A stretch of DNA of 6,216 nucleotides from Pseudomonadales bacterium (GCA_022448765.1 JAKUTI010000163.1:1-6216), one strand, 5' to 3'; positions 1 through 6,216 are shown, counted from the stretch's first letter. Notes: generated by a model from the sequence alone, not told the origin. Translations and numbers: made by a program.

Positions 1-631
1 AGCCGCCCTCATCGCCGACACTAGTCACAAGTCCCCTTTTACTGAGCAACGTTTTCAATGCAGTAAATATTTCAACCCCCGCGCACAGCGCGTCCCGAAA
101 CGTACGCATCGATACGGGTAGGATCATGTACTCTTGAATATCCACGTTGTTATCCGCGTGAGCCCCTCCATTGAGAATGTTCATCATCGGAACTGGCATA
201 CGCACATCGGCGGGACCATAAAGCTCGGCAAGATATTGATGCAATTCGAGACGACGGGCACAAGCCGCCGCTCTCGCAGCAGCGAGCGACACGCCGAGTA
301 TCGCATTCGCCCCAAGCCGACCCTTATTCTTGGTTCCATCGAGGTCGGTCATTGCACCATCAAGCCGTGTTTGATCATGCACATCGAGGCCCAAAACGGC
401 TGCCGAAATTTCCCCTTCAATCCTTTCGACAGCTCTAAGTACGCCCCGACCGCCCAATCGGCCTGATTCTCCATCGCGCAATTCAATGGCTTCACGGGAT
501 CCTGTCGAGGCTCCAGACGGCACCATTGAGTGTCCGCGATCGCCACTGTCGAGTATCACATCGACAGCGACCGTGGGACTGCCCCGTGAGTCAAATACCT
601 CCCATGCATGAACGGCACTGATCCGGGTCAT
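1..631 (-). CDS. eno: Enolase (phosphopyruvate hydratase), N-terminal 210 residues; gene truncated by window edge
   Basis: Enolase interconverts 2-phosphoglycerate and phosphoenolpyruvate in cytoplasmic glycolysis; in many proteobacteria it also joins the RNA degradosome. Translating the minus strand from the ATG at 631-629 gives 210 codons with no stop before the window ends; the usual length is about 430, so roughly half the protein is present. Visible family motifs are VFDSRGSPTV near residue 12 (normally DSRGNPTV), the mobile substrate loop PSGASTGSREAIELRDG (38-54), LGANAILGVSLA (106-117), and PMMNILNGGAHADNNVDIQE (148-167). The general catalytic Glu residues fall at E167 (DIQE) and E208 (GDEGG), the same numbers as in E. 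coli, which supports this start. The downstream Mg-ligand Asp/Glu residues and catalytic Lys lie outside the window. The start overlaps the kdsA stop by four bases, and no strong Shine-Dalgarno precedes it, so coupled translation is likely. Family assignment is near certain. Confidence 0.97.
   Translation of the reverse strand, partial: MTRISAVHAWEVFDSRGSPTVAVDVILDSGDRGHSMVPSGASTGSREAIELRDGESGRLGGRGVLRAVERIEGEISAAVLGLDVHDQTRLDGAMTDLDGTKNKGRLGANAILGVSLAAARAAACARRLELHQYLAELYGPADVRMPVPMMNILNGGAHADNNVDIQEYMILPVSMRTFRDALCAGVEIFTALKTLLSKRGLVTSVGDEGG
628..631 (-). promoter_or_regulatory. ATGA stop/start overlap coupling kdsA to eno
   Basis: The minus-strand bases 631-628 read ATGA: ATG starts eno and TGA ends kdsA. 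The 29 bases upstream of this ATG contain no recognisable GGAG-type ribosome binding site. Terminating ribosomes from kdsA probably re-initiate on eno. The overlap is seen directly; the coupling is inferred. Confidence 0.6.
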
Positions 632-1464
632 GAAATTTGCTGTTCTATGTATCCGTGAGACTTAACGACTGAGTCTATTTCTCGAAGCTCTTCAAGCAAT
701 GGCTTGACGAGCTCTAGCGGCCAGGAATTGGGGCCGTCGGAAAGAGCTTCATCCGGTCGCGGGTGCGTCTCCATAAACAACCCAGCAACTCCTGCCCCGA
801 TTGCAGCGCGTGCCAGCACAGGCACCATTTCTCTTTGACCTCCAGACTTGTTGCCGAGGCCACCTGGCATTTGAACCGAATGAGTAGCGTCGTAAACGAC
901 CGGACAGCCAGTTTGTCTCATCAGAGCAAGCGAACGCATATCGGAAACGAGATTGTTATATCCAAAGCTCGCACCGCGTTCACACACCATGACTTGCTCG
1001 TTACCGCCCGCTTTTGCTTTGTCGACCACGTGGCACATATCCAGCGGCGCTAAGAACTGCCCTTTCTTGATGTTCACAGGCAAACCTTGCGAGCACACGC
1101 TTTGTATGAAGTTCGTTTGCCTACAGAGAAAGGCTGGTGTCTGCAAAACAGAGACGACACTACCAACCTCGTCTAAGGGCGTGTCCTCATGCACATCTGT
1201 AAGTACTGGGACTTCTACTTCGTCACGCACTCTCTGAAGAATACGCAATCCCTCTTCAAGGCCAGGCCCTCGAAAGCTTTCATGGGAGGATCGATTGGCT
1301 TTATCAAACGAACTCTTATAAATAAATGGGACATCGAGCGAACGCGCAACCTCTCGAAGTTGCTCTGACGTTTCTAGAGCCATGGCCTCACTTTCGATGA
1401 CGCAGGGTCCGGCGATCAGGAAGAAAGGGTCTTCATCGCTCACGTTGAATGAACAAAGTTCCAT
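628..1464 (-). CDS. kdsA: 3-deoxy-D-manno-octulosonate-8-phosphate synthase, metal-dependent (Cys-containing) class
   Basis: KdsA condenses phosphoenolpyruvate with D-arabinose-5-phosphate to Kdo-8-phosphate, the committed cytoplasmic step toward the Kdo sugar of lipopolysaccharide inner core. The 278-residue product matches the usual TIM-barrel length (about 270-285). Motifs in order: IAGPCVIES (17-25), KSSFDKANRSS (50-60, substrate binding and diagnostic against DAHP and NeuAc synthases), GPGLEEG (66-72), AFLCRQTN (111-118), VNIKKGQFLAP (130-140), FGYNNLVSDMRS (167-178), YDATHSVQMPGG (191-202), FMETHPRPDEALSDGPN (230-246). Cys21, His195, Glu232 and Asp243 show exactly the spacing (174, 211 and 222 residues from the Cys) of the metal ligands C11/H185/E222/D233 of the Aquifex aeolicus enzyme. 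E. coli-type metal-independent enzymes have Asn in place of that Cys. The family's RQTD reads RQTN here. Start: ATG 40 nt after the pyrG stop, with a length fitting homologues; its ribosome binding site is weak. It ends in an ATGA overlap with eno. Confidence 0.97.
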   Translation of the reverse strand: MELCSFNVSDEDPFFLIAGPCVIESEAMALETSEQLREVARSLDVPFIYKSSFDKANRSSHESFRGPGLEEGLRILQRVRDEVEVPVLTDVHEDTPLDEVGSVVSVLQTPAFLCRQTNFIQSVCSQGLPVNIKKGQFLAPLDMCHVVDKAKAGGNEQVMVCERGASFGYNNLVSDMRSLALMRQTGCPVVYDATHSVQMPGGLGNKSGGQREMVPVLARAAIGAGVAGLFMETHPRPDEALSDGPNSWPLELVKPLLEELREIDSVVKSHGYIEQQIS

Positions 1465-1504
1465 AAAGTGATCTTCGCCGTTTTATCCGAGGCTAGACAA
1501 GCGT

Positions 1505-3169
1505 TCAGCTTGCCGCAGCTTCGATTGACACCTCATCATCTTGCTGATTTGCATACTGATTTGCGGCTTCGATAAACCCTCGAAATAGCGGGTGACAGTC
1601 TCTTGGCGACGAGTTGAACTCGGGGTGAAACTGACACGCAACAAACCATCCATGCCCCGGTATCTCTACCATTTCCACGAGATCATCCGCTTCACTGCGC
1701 CCAACCACCGACAAACCTGAAGATTCAAGACGCTCGATGTAATCGTTATTAACCTCGTAACGATGCCGATGTCGCTCGTACACGACACTTTTTTCGTACA
1801 AGGAGCGTGCTACTGAGCCATCTTTAAGCGCGCATGCCTGCTCCCCCAAGCGCATCGTTCCGCCTAAATCATCATCGGCGTTCCTATGTTCAACTACCCC
1901 GCTATCGTCTCGCCATTCCGTGACCAAACCGATAACCGGATATTCCGTATCCGGATCAATCTCGGTCGAATGCGCCCCCTTCAGCCCTAGTACGTTGCGT
2001 GCAAATTCGATGATCGCTGCATGGAGCCCATAACAAATACCCAGGTACGGGACTTTGTTTTCGCGCGCATACCCTACAGCACGAATCTTGCCTTCGAAGC
2101 CACGTTGTCCAAAGCCCCCTGGAACTAATATCGCGTGAACGTCTTCTAGTACCTGGGTGCCATTAGTCTCTATCTCTTCAGCATCAATGTAACGGATTGC
2201 CACATCGGTTCGTGTCCGTATCCCCGCGTGGGATATGGCTTCTATCAAAGATTTGTAAGCGTCCAGCAAGTCAAGATACTTGCCCACCATGGCGATTTCG
2301 ACCGATCTTCGCGGGTGAATGAGGGCGTCAACCACGTCGTGCCACTCGGTTAAATTCGCGGGCGGGCAATCAAGTCTCAGTTTTTCAAGGACAATGTCGT
2401 CAAGTTGTTGATCGTTCAGAATCAGCGGAACTTGGTAAATGGTCTCGGCGTTCTGCAACGAAATCACCGCGCGCTCTTCCACGTTCGTAAACAAGGCGAT
2501 CTTGTCGCATGCGGACTTGGGCACGGCTCTGTCCTCACATCGACAAATCAAAACGTCCGGTTGTAGCCCGATAGAACGCAACTCTTTAAGCGAATGCTGA
2601 GTCGGTTTTGTCTTTATTTCGCCAGAAGACACGACATAGGGGACCAAAGTTAGGTGAATAAACAACGTATATTGAGCGCCTACTTCAAGACGCAATTGTC
2701 TTATCGCTTCTAGAAACGGCTGCGACTCTATGTCACCAACCGTACCCCCTGTCTCAACAATGATGACGTCGTAGCCCTCTGCCACCGAGAGAATCCGGTT
2801 CTTGATCTCATCGGTAATATGGGGAATTACCTGAACTGTGCCGCCTAGATAGTCGCCTCGTCGTTCTTTCCTCAGAACTTCCGCGTAAACACTGCCCGTT
2901 GTGAAATTGTTGCGCTGGCTCATCCGACCGCGAATAAACCTTTCGTAATGCCCTAGATCTAAGTCGGTTTCTGCGCCGTCTGCGGTGACGTACACCTCAC
3001 CATGTTGGAATGGGCTCATGGTCCCGGGATCCACGTTGATATATGGATCCATCTTGAGAATATTAACTTTGAGAGATCTGGCCTCTAGGATCGCTGCAAG
3101 GGAGGCCGTCACTATGCCCTTGCCTAGCGAAGAGACCACACCTCCGGTCACAAATATGTATCGCGTCAT
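1505..3169 (-). CDS. pyrG: CTP synthase (glutamine-hydrolysing), with His replacing the conserved Gln of the GATase nucleophile motif
   Basis: CTP synthase aminates UTP to CTP using ATP and ammonia from glutamine, the last step of pyrimidine nucleotide synthesis in the cytoplasm. The 554 residues form two domains. The N-terminal synthetase (about 1-270) has the P-loop-like GGVVSSLGKG (9-18), MDPYINVDPGTMSPFQHGEV (40-59), the Mg/UTP region ETDLDLGHYERF (67-78), GGTVQVIPHIT (109-119) and ETGGTVGDIES (139-149; usually E-I/V-GG). The class I glutamine amidotransferase (about 290-540) has the oxyanion strand LVPGGFG (348-354), nucleophile Cys379 in GICYGLH, RHRHRYEVN (466-474), and His515/Glu517 in CQFHPEF. 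C379/H515/E517 carry the E. coli numbers. Position 383, normally Gln (G-x-C-x-G-x-Q), is His (CAT). A short acidic tail extends slightly beyond E. coli PyrG (545 aa). TAA directly precedes the ATG, so no longer in-frame ATG start exists; the Shine-Dalgarno is weak. It lies 71 nt after tilS and 40 nt before kdsA. Confidence 0.98.
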   Translation of the reverse strand: MTRYIFVTGGVVSSLGKGIVTASLAAILEARSLKVNILKMDPYINVDPGTMSPFQHGEVYVTADGAETDLDLGHYERFIRGRMSQRNNFTTGSVYAEVLRKERRGDYLGGTVQVIPHITDEIKNRILSVAEGYDVIIVETGGTVGDIESQPFLEAIRQLRLEVGAQYTLFIHLTLVPYVVSSGEIKTKPTQHSLKELRSIGLQPDVLICRCEDRAVPKSACDKIALFTNVEERAVISLQNAETIYQVPLILNDQQLDDIVLEKLRLDCPPANLTEWHDVVDALIHPRRSVEIAMVGKYLDLLDAYKSLIEAISHAGIRTRTDVAIRYIDAEEIETNGTQVLEDVHAILVPGGFGQRGFEGKIRAVGYARENKVPYLGICYGLHAAIIEFARNVLGLKGAHSTEIDPDTEYPVIGLVTEWRDDSGVVEHRNADDDLGGTMRLGEQACALKDGSVARSLYEKSVVYERHRHRYEVNNDYIERLESSGLSVVGRSEADDLVEMVEIPGHGWFVACQFHPEFNSSPRDCHPLFRGFIEAANQYANQQDDEVSIEAAAS

Positions 3170-3240
3170 TTAGAGCCCATCAGGCGGGTTGGTACTCCCA
3201 GAACGCTTCCCTGAGATGGTTCAACACAATAGCAAAAGGG

Positions 3241-4452
3241 TCACTCGACCTCAATCGAGCAATGCCATTCAGGCCACCATCCCGAAGAAACCTTCGCGCT
3301 GTCAGCTAGTGCTAATCCAGGTATCGCAACGAGATCTTGGTGATCAAATAACAAAGGCATACTTTCCCGGAGCCACGGTGCGATGCCGTGGGAACGGTAT
3401 ATCTCCGCTAGCGAACGATTTTTCCCTCCAAATCGAATCCGCTCTCCTCCCTGTCTCGAACGCAGACTCAGACCGTGCCCTAGCGCAACTCCCGTTTCTC
3501 GCTGAACCCAGGTCAGGGTGCCATTCGAATCACCCCACTCCTTACCGACCAAAATATCCGCATTTTTTTGGGGTTCGAAATCGCGAACCACATGAAGCTG
3601 CCGTCGATACCCACGAATCGAGTAGTCATTTCTTATTTCAACACGTACCGAACAGTTCTCCGGGCCCCTAATTTGTCGACGCAACTCGTTTAACTGCCCT
3701 CTCGTCGGCACGACGCCGTACGCCCATAGCCATTCGCGAAGCGCCCGGTCATCTATGTTCGTAGCGTCCAGGTCCAAAGGTCGAGCTTGCCTTAACGGCA
3801 ATTCAGGCCATTCCATCTTCGCTAGATGATGCGCAGCATGACGAAAGCGCGAGCCCACAAGGGGTAACAGCGTTTGTCGAATCCAGTTTCGGTCGTACGA
3901 GGTATCGAAATTACTTTCATCCTCGATCCAGGAAAGTTCATGCCGTGTCGCGAATGATTCCAGGTCTCTCCGGTTCAGGTCGAGGAAAGGTCTAACCACG
4001 TGTCCTTCCCCAAGTGGCCTATTGGAAGGGATCCCAATCGGACTGCGACCCGAAAACAGTTGCCATAGACGAGTTTCAGCCACATCGTCCGCATGGTGTG
4101 CGGTGGCAACCACGTCTCCATCCCCAATCAATCGTTTCCATATTCCGTATCGTGCGCGCCGACCCGCCAGTTCTTCGTTACCTTTCTCAAGTTCGGCTCG
4201 CACTACTTTGATTGAAACGCCCATTGCGGCCGCCACTTTTTCGCAACACAACTGCCATTCGTTCGCCTTCGGGCTCAACCCATGATTGATGTGAACCGCT
4301 CTGCATCTCTTGGGGCCAAAAACTTCGAAAGCTGCTCTCATCAATACAGTCGAGTCAAGCCCTCCGGAGTATGCGACCCAGAAACAACCATCGGGCCGCA
4401 TATCGACCGAGACCGCTGCTTCGGCAACCCGATCACACACGGAAACCTTCAA
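3241..4452 (-). CDS. tilS: tRNA(Ile)-lysidine synthetase, probable TTG (or GTG) start
   Basis: TilS attaches lysine to C34 of the CAU-anticodon tRNA-Ile using ATP, making lysidine so the tRNA reads AUA and is charged with Ile rather than Met. The 403-residue product (E. coli about 430) has the N-type ATP pyrophosphatase PP-loop SGGLDST (29-35), VHINHGLSPKANEW (53-66), ELAGRRARYGIW (94-105), the AHHADDVAET motif (118-127; most homologues have DDQxET), RPFLDLNRRDLESFA (154-168), and the tRNA-recognition stretch WIEDESNFDTSYDRNWIR (175-192). A C-terminal TilS domain is seen around 327-380 (LRSRQGGERIRF, then IAPWLRESMPLLF). A central substrate-binding domain lies between and is less conserved. 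The start is uncertain: an in-frame TAA lies five codons before the TTG at 4452. No suitable ATG exists before the PP-loop except the internal Met18; GTG at 4440, preceded by AAGG, is an alternative. It follows dnaE by 70 nt and precedes pyrG by 71 nt. Confidence 0.95.
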   Translation of the reverse strand: MKVSVCDRVAEAAVSVDMRPDGCFWVAYSGGLDSTVLMRAAFEVFGPKRCRAVHINHGLSPKANEWQLCCEKVAAAMGVSIKVVRAELEKGNEELAGRRARYGIWKRLIGDGDVVATAHHADDVAETRLWQLFSGRSPIGIPSNRPLGEGHVVRPFLDLNRRDLESFATRHELSWIEDESNFDTSYDRNWIRQTLLPLVGSRFRHAAHHLAKMEWPELPLRQARPLDLDATNIDDRALREWLWAYGVVPTRGQLNELRRQIRGPENCSVRVEIRNDYSIRGYRRQLHVVRDFEPQKNADILVGKEWGDSNGTLTWVQRETGVALGHGLSLRSRQGGERIRFGGKNRSLAEIYRSHGIAPWLRESMPLLFDHQDLVAIPGLALADSAKVSSGWWPEWHCSIEVE

Positions 4453-4522
4453 ATTCGCCCCAAAGACTTAACGGATTGGCACCGCGCAAAACCAGGTTCG
4501 ACTAACATTTAGCACATTGCAC

Positions 4523-6163
4523 TTAGGCGGAATACCGAAAGCAGACAGCCGAGACACCAAATTCGTCTCGTAAAGAAGCAAGAAGTTGATCGGTCGGTTG
4601 AACGCGCCAATCTTCTCCAAGTACAACGCGTCCAGTCGCCTCATCGTTCCGATAGGCAATCGTGACCTCACAACCTTGCGATGAATCGTGTTGCACACGG
4701 TAAACCTCGAGTTTCTCGCGGAGACGAATAGGGAAGTCTCCATCTATCTCTCGGTCGCACGTCGAGATTTCTATTCGACCACGAAACCGGCGGCGAGCTT
4801 CCTCCACCGTATAGACGGTTACTGCACGGATCTTTAGGTCTCCCGAATACTCATCTGGTTGGGCTAGTCCCTCGACAATTAGAACAGCGTCTTTAGTCAG
4901 CTTCGAATGGTGTTCTGCATACGTGTCGCCGAACACGCTTACTTCGACTCGACCGCTTTGATCATCGAGGACAACAAACGCCATCCCGTCACCACGCTTA
5001 CTGCGCCTGGATCGATTTGAAACGACGAGTCCCGCAATAATTTGCGTACCTTGCCTCTCTCGCAACTGCCCAATCTTGGTAGGACAAAACGTACGAATTT
5101 CGTCGATGTAATCGTCAATGGGATGGCCGGTTAGATAGAGACCAAGCGTCTCTTTTTCTCCCTCAAGTCGCGTACGTTTATCCATCGCCTGAACGTCCCT
5201 CGACTTCAAATCTATAGGACGCGCTTCTACGCCGCCAAACATGTCGTGCATACCGAGCGAGCGGTCTCTCGCGCTCTGTTCAGCCCCTTGCATTGATTCT
5301 TGAATTCGACTCAACAGTTCGCCCCGAACTTGATCCAACCCGGACCGCGAGGAAGCGAGGCGGTCCATGGAACCAGACCGAACTAGCGCTTCAATGACTT
5401 TCTTATTGGCTCGGCGGAGGTCAACTCGATTGCAAAAGTCTTGTAAATCAACAAAATCGCCCTTGCTTCTTTCATTCGTGATGGCTTCGACCGGACCTTG
5501 GCCTATCCCACGTACCGCGCCCAGCCCGTAAACAATTGATCCGTCAACCGCCTTGAACTTAAACTCGCTTTGATTCACGTCCGGCGAATTAACGTGAATT
5601 CCCATCCTCGAAGCCTCGTCAACGAGCGTTACTACTTTGTCAATATTCTGCATGTCCGCTGACAACACAGCCGCCATAAACTCAGCAGGGTAGTGGGTTT
5701 TCAGCCACGCTGTTTGAAACGAAAGCATCGCGTACGCTGCAGAATGCGCTTTATTAAATGCATAGCCCGCAAACTTTTCCATTTGATCAAAAATGTCATT
5801 TGCCACGTTTGGGTCTACTTCGTTTGCTGCCGCACCGTCCAAGAAAGTGGCCCGCATTTTAGCCATCTCTTCAGGGTTCTTTTTACCCATCGCTTTGCGG
5901 AGTAAATCGGCCTGGCCAAGACTAAAACCCGCGAGTTCCTGGGAAACACTCATGACGTCTTCCTGATAAAGCATGACGCCGTAGGTGGTACTCAAAACGG
6001 ATTTCAGTTGGGGGTGCGGATAGTTAACCGGGGTACGACCGTGTTTTCGAGAAATGTAGTCTTCGACAGCTCCGGACTGCAAGGGACCTGGTCGAAACAA
6101 TGCCACGAGAGCGATCACATCATTGATGTTCTCGGGCAAAAGCCTTCGAATCAGGTCCTTCAT
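4523..6163 (-). CDS. dnaE: DNA polymerase III alpha subunit, C-terminal 546 residues downstream of an in-frame stop
   Basis: DnaE is the catalytic alpha subunit of the replicative polymerase. This open stretch corresponds to roughly the last 545 of about 1160 residues in E. coli alpha: fingers, beta-clamp-binding region, OB fold and the tau-binding C-terminal domain. Clear motifs are LFRPGPLQSG (22-31), YGVMLYQEDVM (61-71), LLRKAMGKKNPEEM (87-100), EKFAGYAFNKAHSAAYA (129-145), HYPAEFMAAVLSADM (157-171), a helix-hairpin-helix GLGAVRGIGQGPVEAI (213-228), ETLGLYLTGHPID (338-350), and an OB fold around 374-450 (IIAGLVVSNRS, VVLDDQSGRVEVSVFG). The clamp-binding site, QADMF in E. coli, reads MHDMF (305-309). 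The PHP domain, palm and all three catalytic Asp residues are encoded upstream of the window. The listed start ATG aligns with an internal Met of DnaE, not a normal N-terminus; the reading frame continues upstream through TAA at 6175-6173 into DnaE-like sequence. It could be a disrupted gene, a separately re-initiated fragment, or a sequence error. The family call is secure; the status as an independent CDS is not. Confidence 0.93.
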   Translation of the reverse strand: MKDLIRRLLPENINDVIALVALFRPGPLQSGAVEDYISRKHGRTPVNYPHPQLKSVLSTTYGVMLYQEDVMSVSQELAGFSLGQADLLRKAMGKKNPEEMAKMRATFLDGAAANEVDPNVANDIFDQMEKFAGYAFNKAHSAAYAMLSFQTAWLKTHYPAEFMAAVLSADMQNIDKVVTLVDEASRMGIHVNSPDVNQSEFKFKAVDGSIVYGLGAVRGIGQGPVEAITNERSKGDFVDLQDFCNRVDLRRANKKVIEALVRSGSMDRLASSRSGLDQVRGELLSRIQESMQGAEQSARDRSLGMHDMFGGVEARPIDLKSRDVQAMDKRTRLEGEKETLGLYLTGHPIDDYIDEIRTFCPTKIGQLRERQGTQIIAGLVVSNRSRRSKRGDGMAFVVLDDQSGRVEVSVFGDTYAEHHSKLTKDAVLIVEGLAQPDEYSGDLKIRAVTVYTVEEARRRFRGRIEISTCDREIDGDFPIRLREKLEVYRVQHDSSQGCEVTIAYRNDEATGRVVLGEDWRVQPTDQLLASLRDEFGVSAVCFRYSA

Positions 6164-6164
6164 A

Positions 6165-6170
6165 CCCTCC
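6165..6170 (-). promoter_or_regulatory. Shine-Dalgarno-like GGAGGG just before the dnaE internal ATG
   Basis: Minus-strand GGAGGG is separated from the ATG at 6163 by a single T and follows the internal TAA closely. It is one of the best purine-rich matches to anti-SD in the window, but the spacing is much shorter than the usual 5-9 nt. It also encodes the Glu-Gly of the family's normal ES-x-GM stretch, so it may be coincidental. It matters only if the 546-residue fragment is translated by re-initiation. Confidence 0.25.
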
Positions 6171-6172
6171 GA

Positions 6173-6216
6173 TTACAGTTGGAAGATAGCTTTCGTTTCC
6201 TCCGATAGCAGCAGTT
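6173..6216 (-). pseudogene. dnaE: Upstream dnaE coding segment ending at in-frame TAA (partial)
   Basis: The last bases of the window, read on the minus strand in the same frame as the downstream dnaE ORF, encode LLLSEETKAIFQL and then TAA (6175-6173), followed by SEGMKDLIRRL. Bacterial DnaE normally reads A-V/I-FQLES-x-GMKDL at this place, so the stop sits exactly at the conserved Glu codon (GAA to TAA is one base change). There is no frameshift, because the frame is DnaE-like on both sides. If the stop is real, the upstream product would end early in the fingers domain with PHP, palm and thumb intact. The rest of the gene is beyond the window, so whether this is a decayed gene, a split polymerase or a base error cannot be decided here. 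Confidence 0.75.

Noticed and set aside
134..466. 110-residue plus-strand ORF
   Set aside because: Lies antisense within eno, whose minus-strand translation carries clear enolase motifs; the plus-strand protein has no recognisable domain.
349..546. 65-residue minus-strand ORF
   Set aside because: Out-of-frame shadow inside eno; the enolase frame runs uninterrupted across it.
763..1237. Two overlapping plus-strand ORFs of 96 and 94 residues
   Set aside because: Both are antisense to conserved kdsA sequence and show no family features.
3027..3051. Two GGATCC copies flanking an AT-rich spacer inside pyrG
   Set aside because: They encode the repeated Asp-Pro dipeptides of the conserved MDPYINVDPGT motif, so the protein sequence explains them.
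3170..3240. Possible promoter or terminator in the tilS-pyrG gap
   Set aside because: A TTGAAC hexamer is present on the minus strand but no acceptable -10 follows at 16-18 nt, and no stable GC hairpin with a T-run is seen.
3189..3671. 160-residue plus-strand ORF starting in the tilS-pyrG gap
   Set aside because: Mostly antisense to the conserved C-terminal part of tilS, low-complexity basic/Pro-rich composition and no domain seen.
4449..4508. 19-codon mini-ORF before tilS as a possible leader peptide
   Set aside because: No ribosome binding site, no run of regulatory codons and no attenuator hairpin or U-tract; such an ORF is expected by chance.
4468..4743. 91-residue minus-strand ORF spanning the dnaE 3' end and the gap to tilS
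   Set aside because: Different frame from the DnaE C-terminal domain, which is recognisable to its stop at 4523; no homology or ribosome binding site seen.
6173..6175. Genome-wide recoding of UAA as a sense codon
   Set aside because: The same dnaE frame ends with TAA at 4523, at the expected end of the protein, and no other in-frame TAA occurs inside the genes here; local error or mutation is simpler.

Overview
The window is a stretch of bacterial chromosome in which every supportable gene lies on the minus strand. Read in the direction of transcription (high to low coordinates) the order is dnaE (3' part) - tilS - pyrG - kdsA - eno (5' part). The series dnaE / tilS / pyrG / kdsA / eno is a housekeeping block best known from Gammaproteobacteria. 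KdsA (Kdo synthesis for lipopolysaccharide) independently points to a Gram-negative cell. I infer a gammaproteobacterium or close relative of intermediate GC content. I cannot name a genus, and accA, which usually sits between dnaE and tilS in that lineage, is missing here.

Layout. 6216-4523: 3' portion of dnaE (replicative DNA polymerase III alpha), interrupted by an in-frame TAA at 6175-6173 where the family has the conserved Glu of its FQLES motif. 4522-4453: 70-nt gap. 4452-3241: tilS (tRNA-Ile lysidine synthetase), with a non-ATG start. 3240-3170: 71-nt gap. 3169-1505: pyrG (CTP synthase). 1504-1465: 40-nt gap. 1464-628: kdsA (Kdo-8-phosphate synthase, metal-dependent type). 631-1: eno (enolase), which overlaps the kdsA stop by four bases (ATGA) and runs off the left edge of the window. 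No stretch over 300 bases lacks a gene. I see no RNA genes, mobile elements, CRISPR arrays, convincing promoters or terminators.

How the genes fit together: they serve unrelated essential processes (replication, tRNA decoding, pyrimidine nucleotide synthesis, LPS core precursor, glycolysis) but are packed head to tail with short gaps, so co-transcription is plausible. PyrG supplies CTP, which KdsB later uses to activate Kdo. Enolase makes and consumes PEP, the substrate KdsA condenses with arabinose-5-phosphate.

This is a mostly ordinary core-genome region; I do not see an undescribed system. The points worth a second look are the internal stop in dnaE, a Gln-to-His change in the glutaminase motif of PyrG, a degenerate clamp-binding motif in DnaE, the metal-dependent class of KdsA and the absence of accA.
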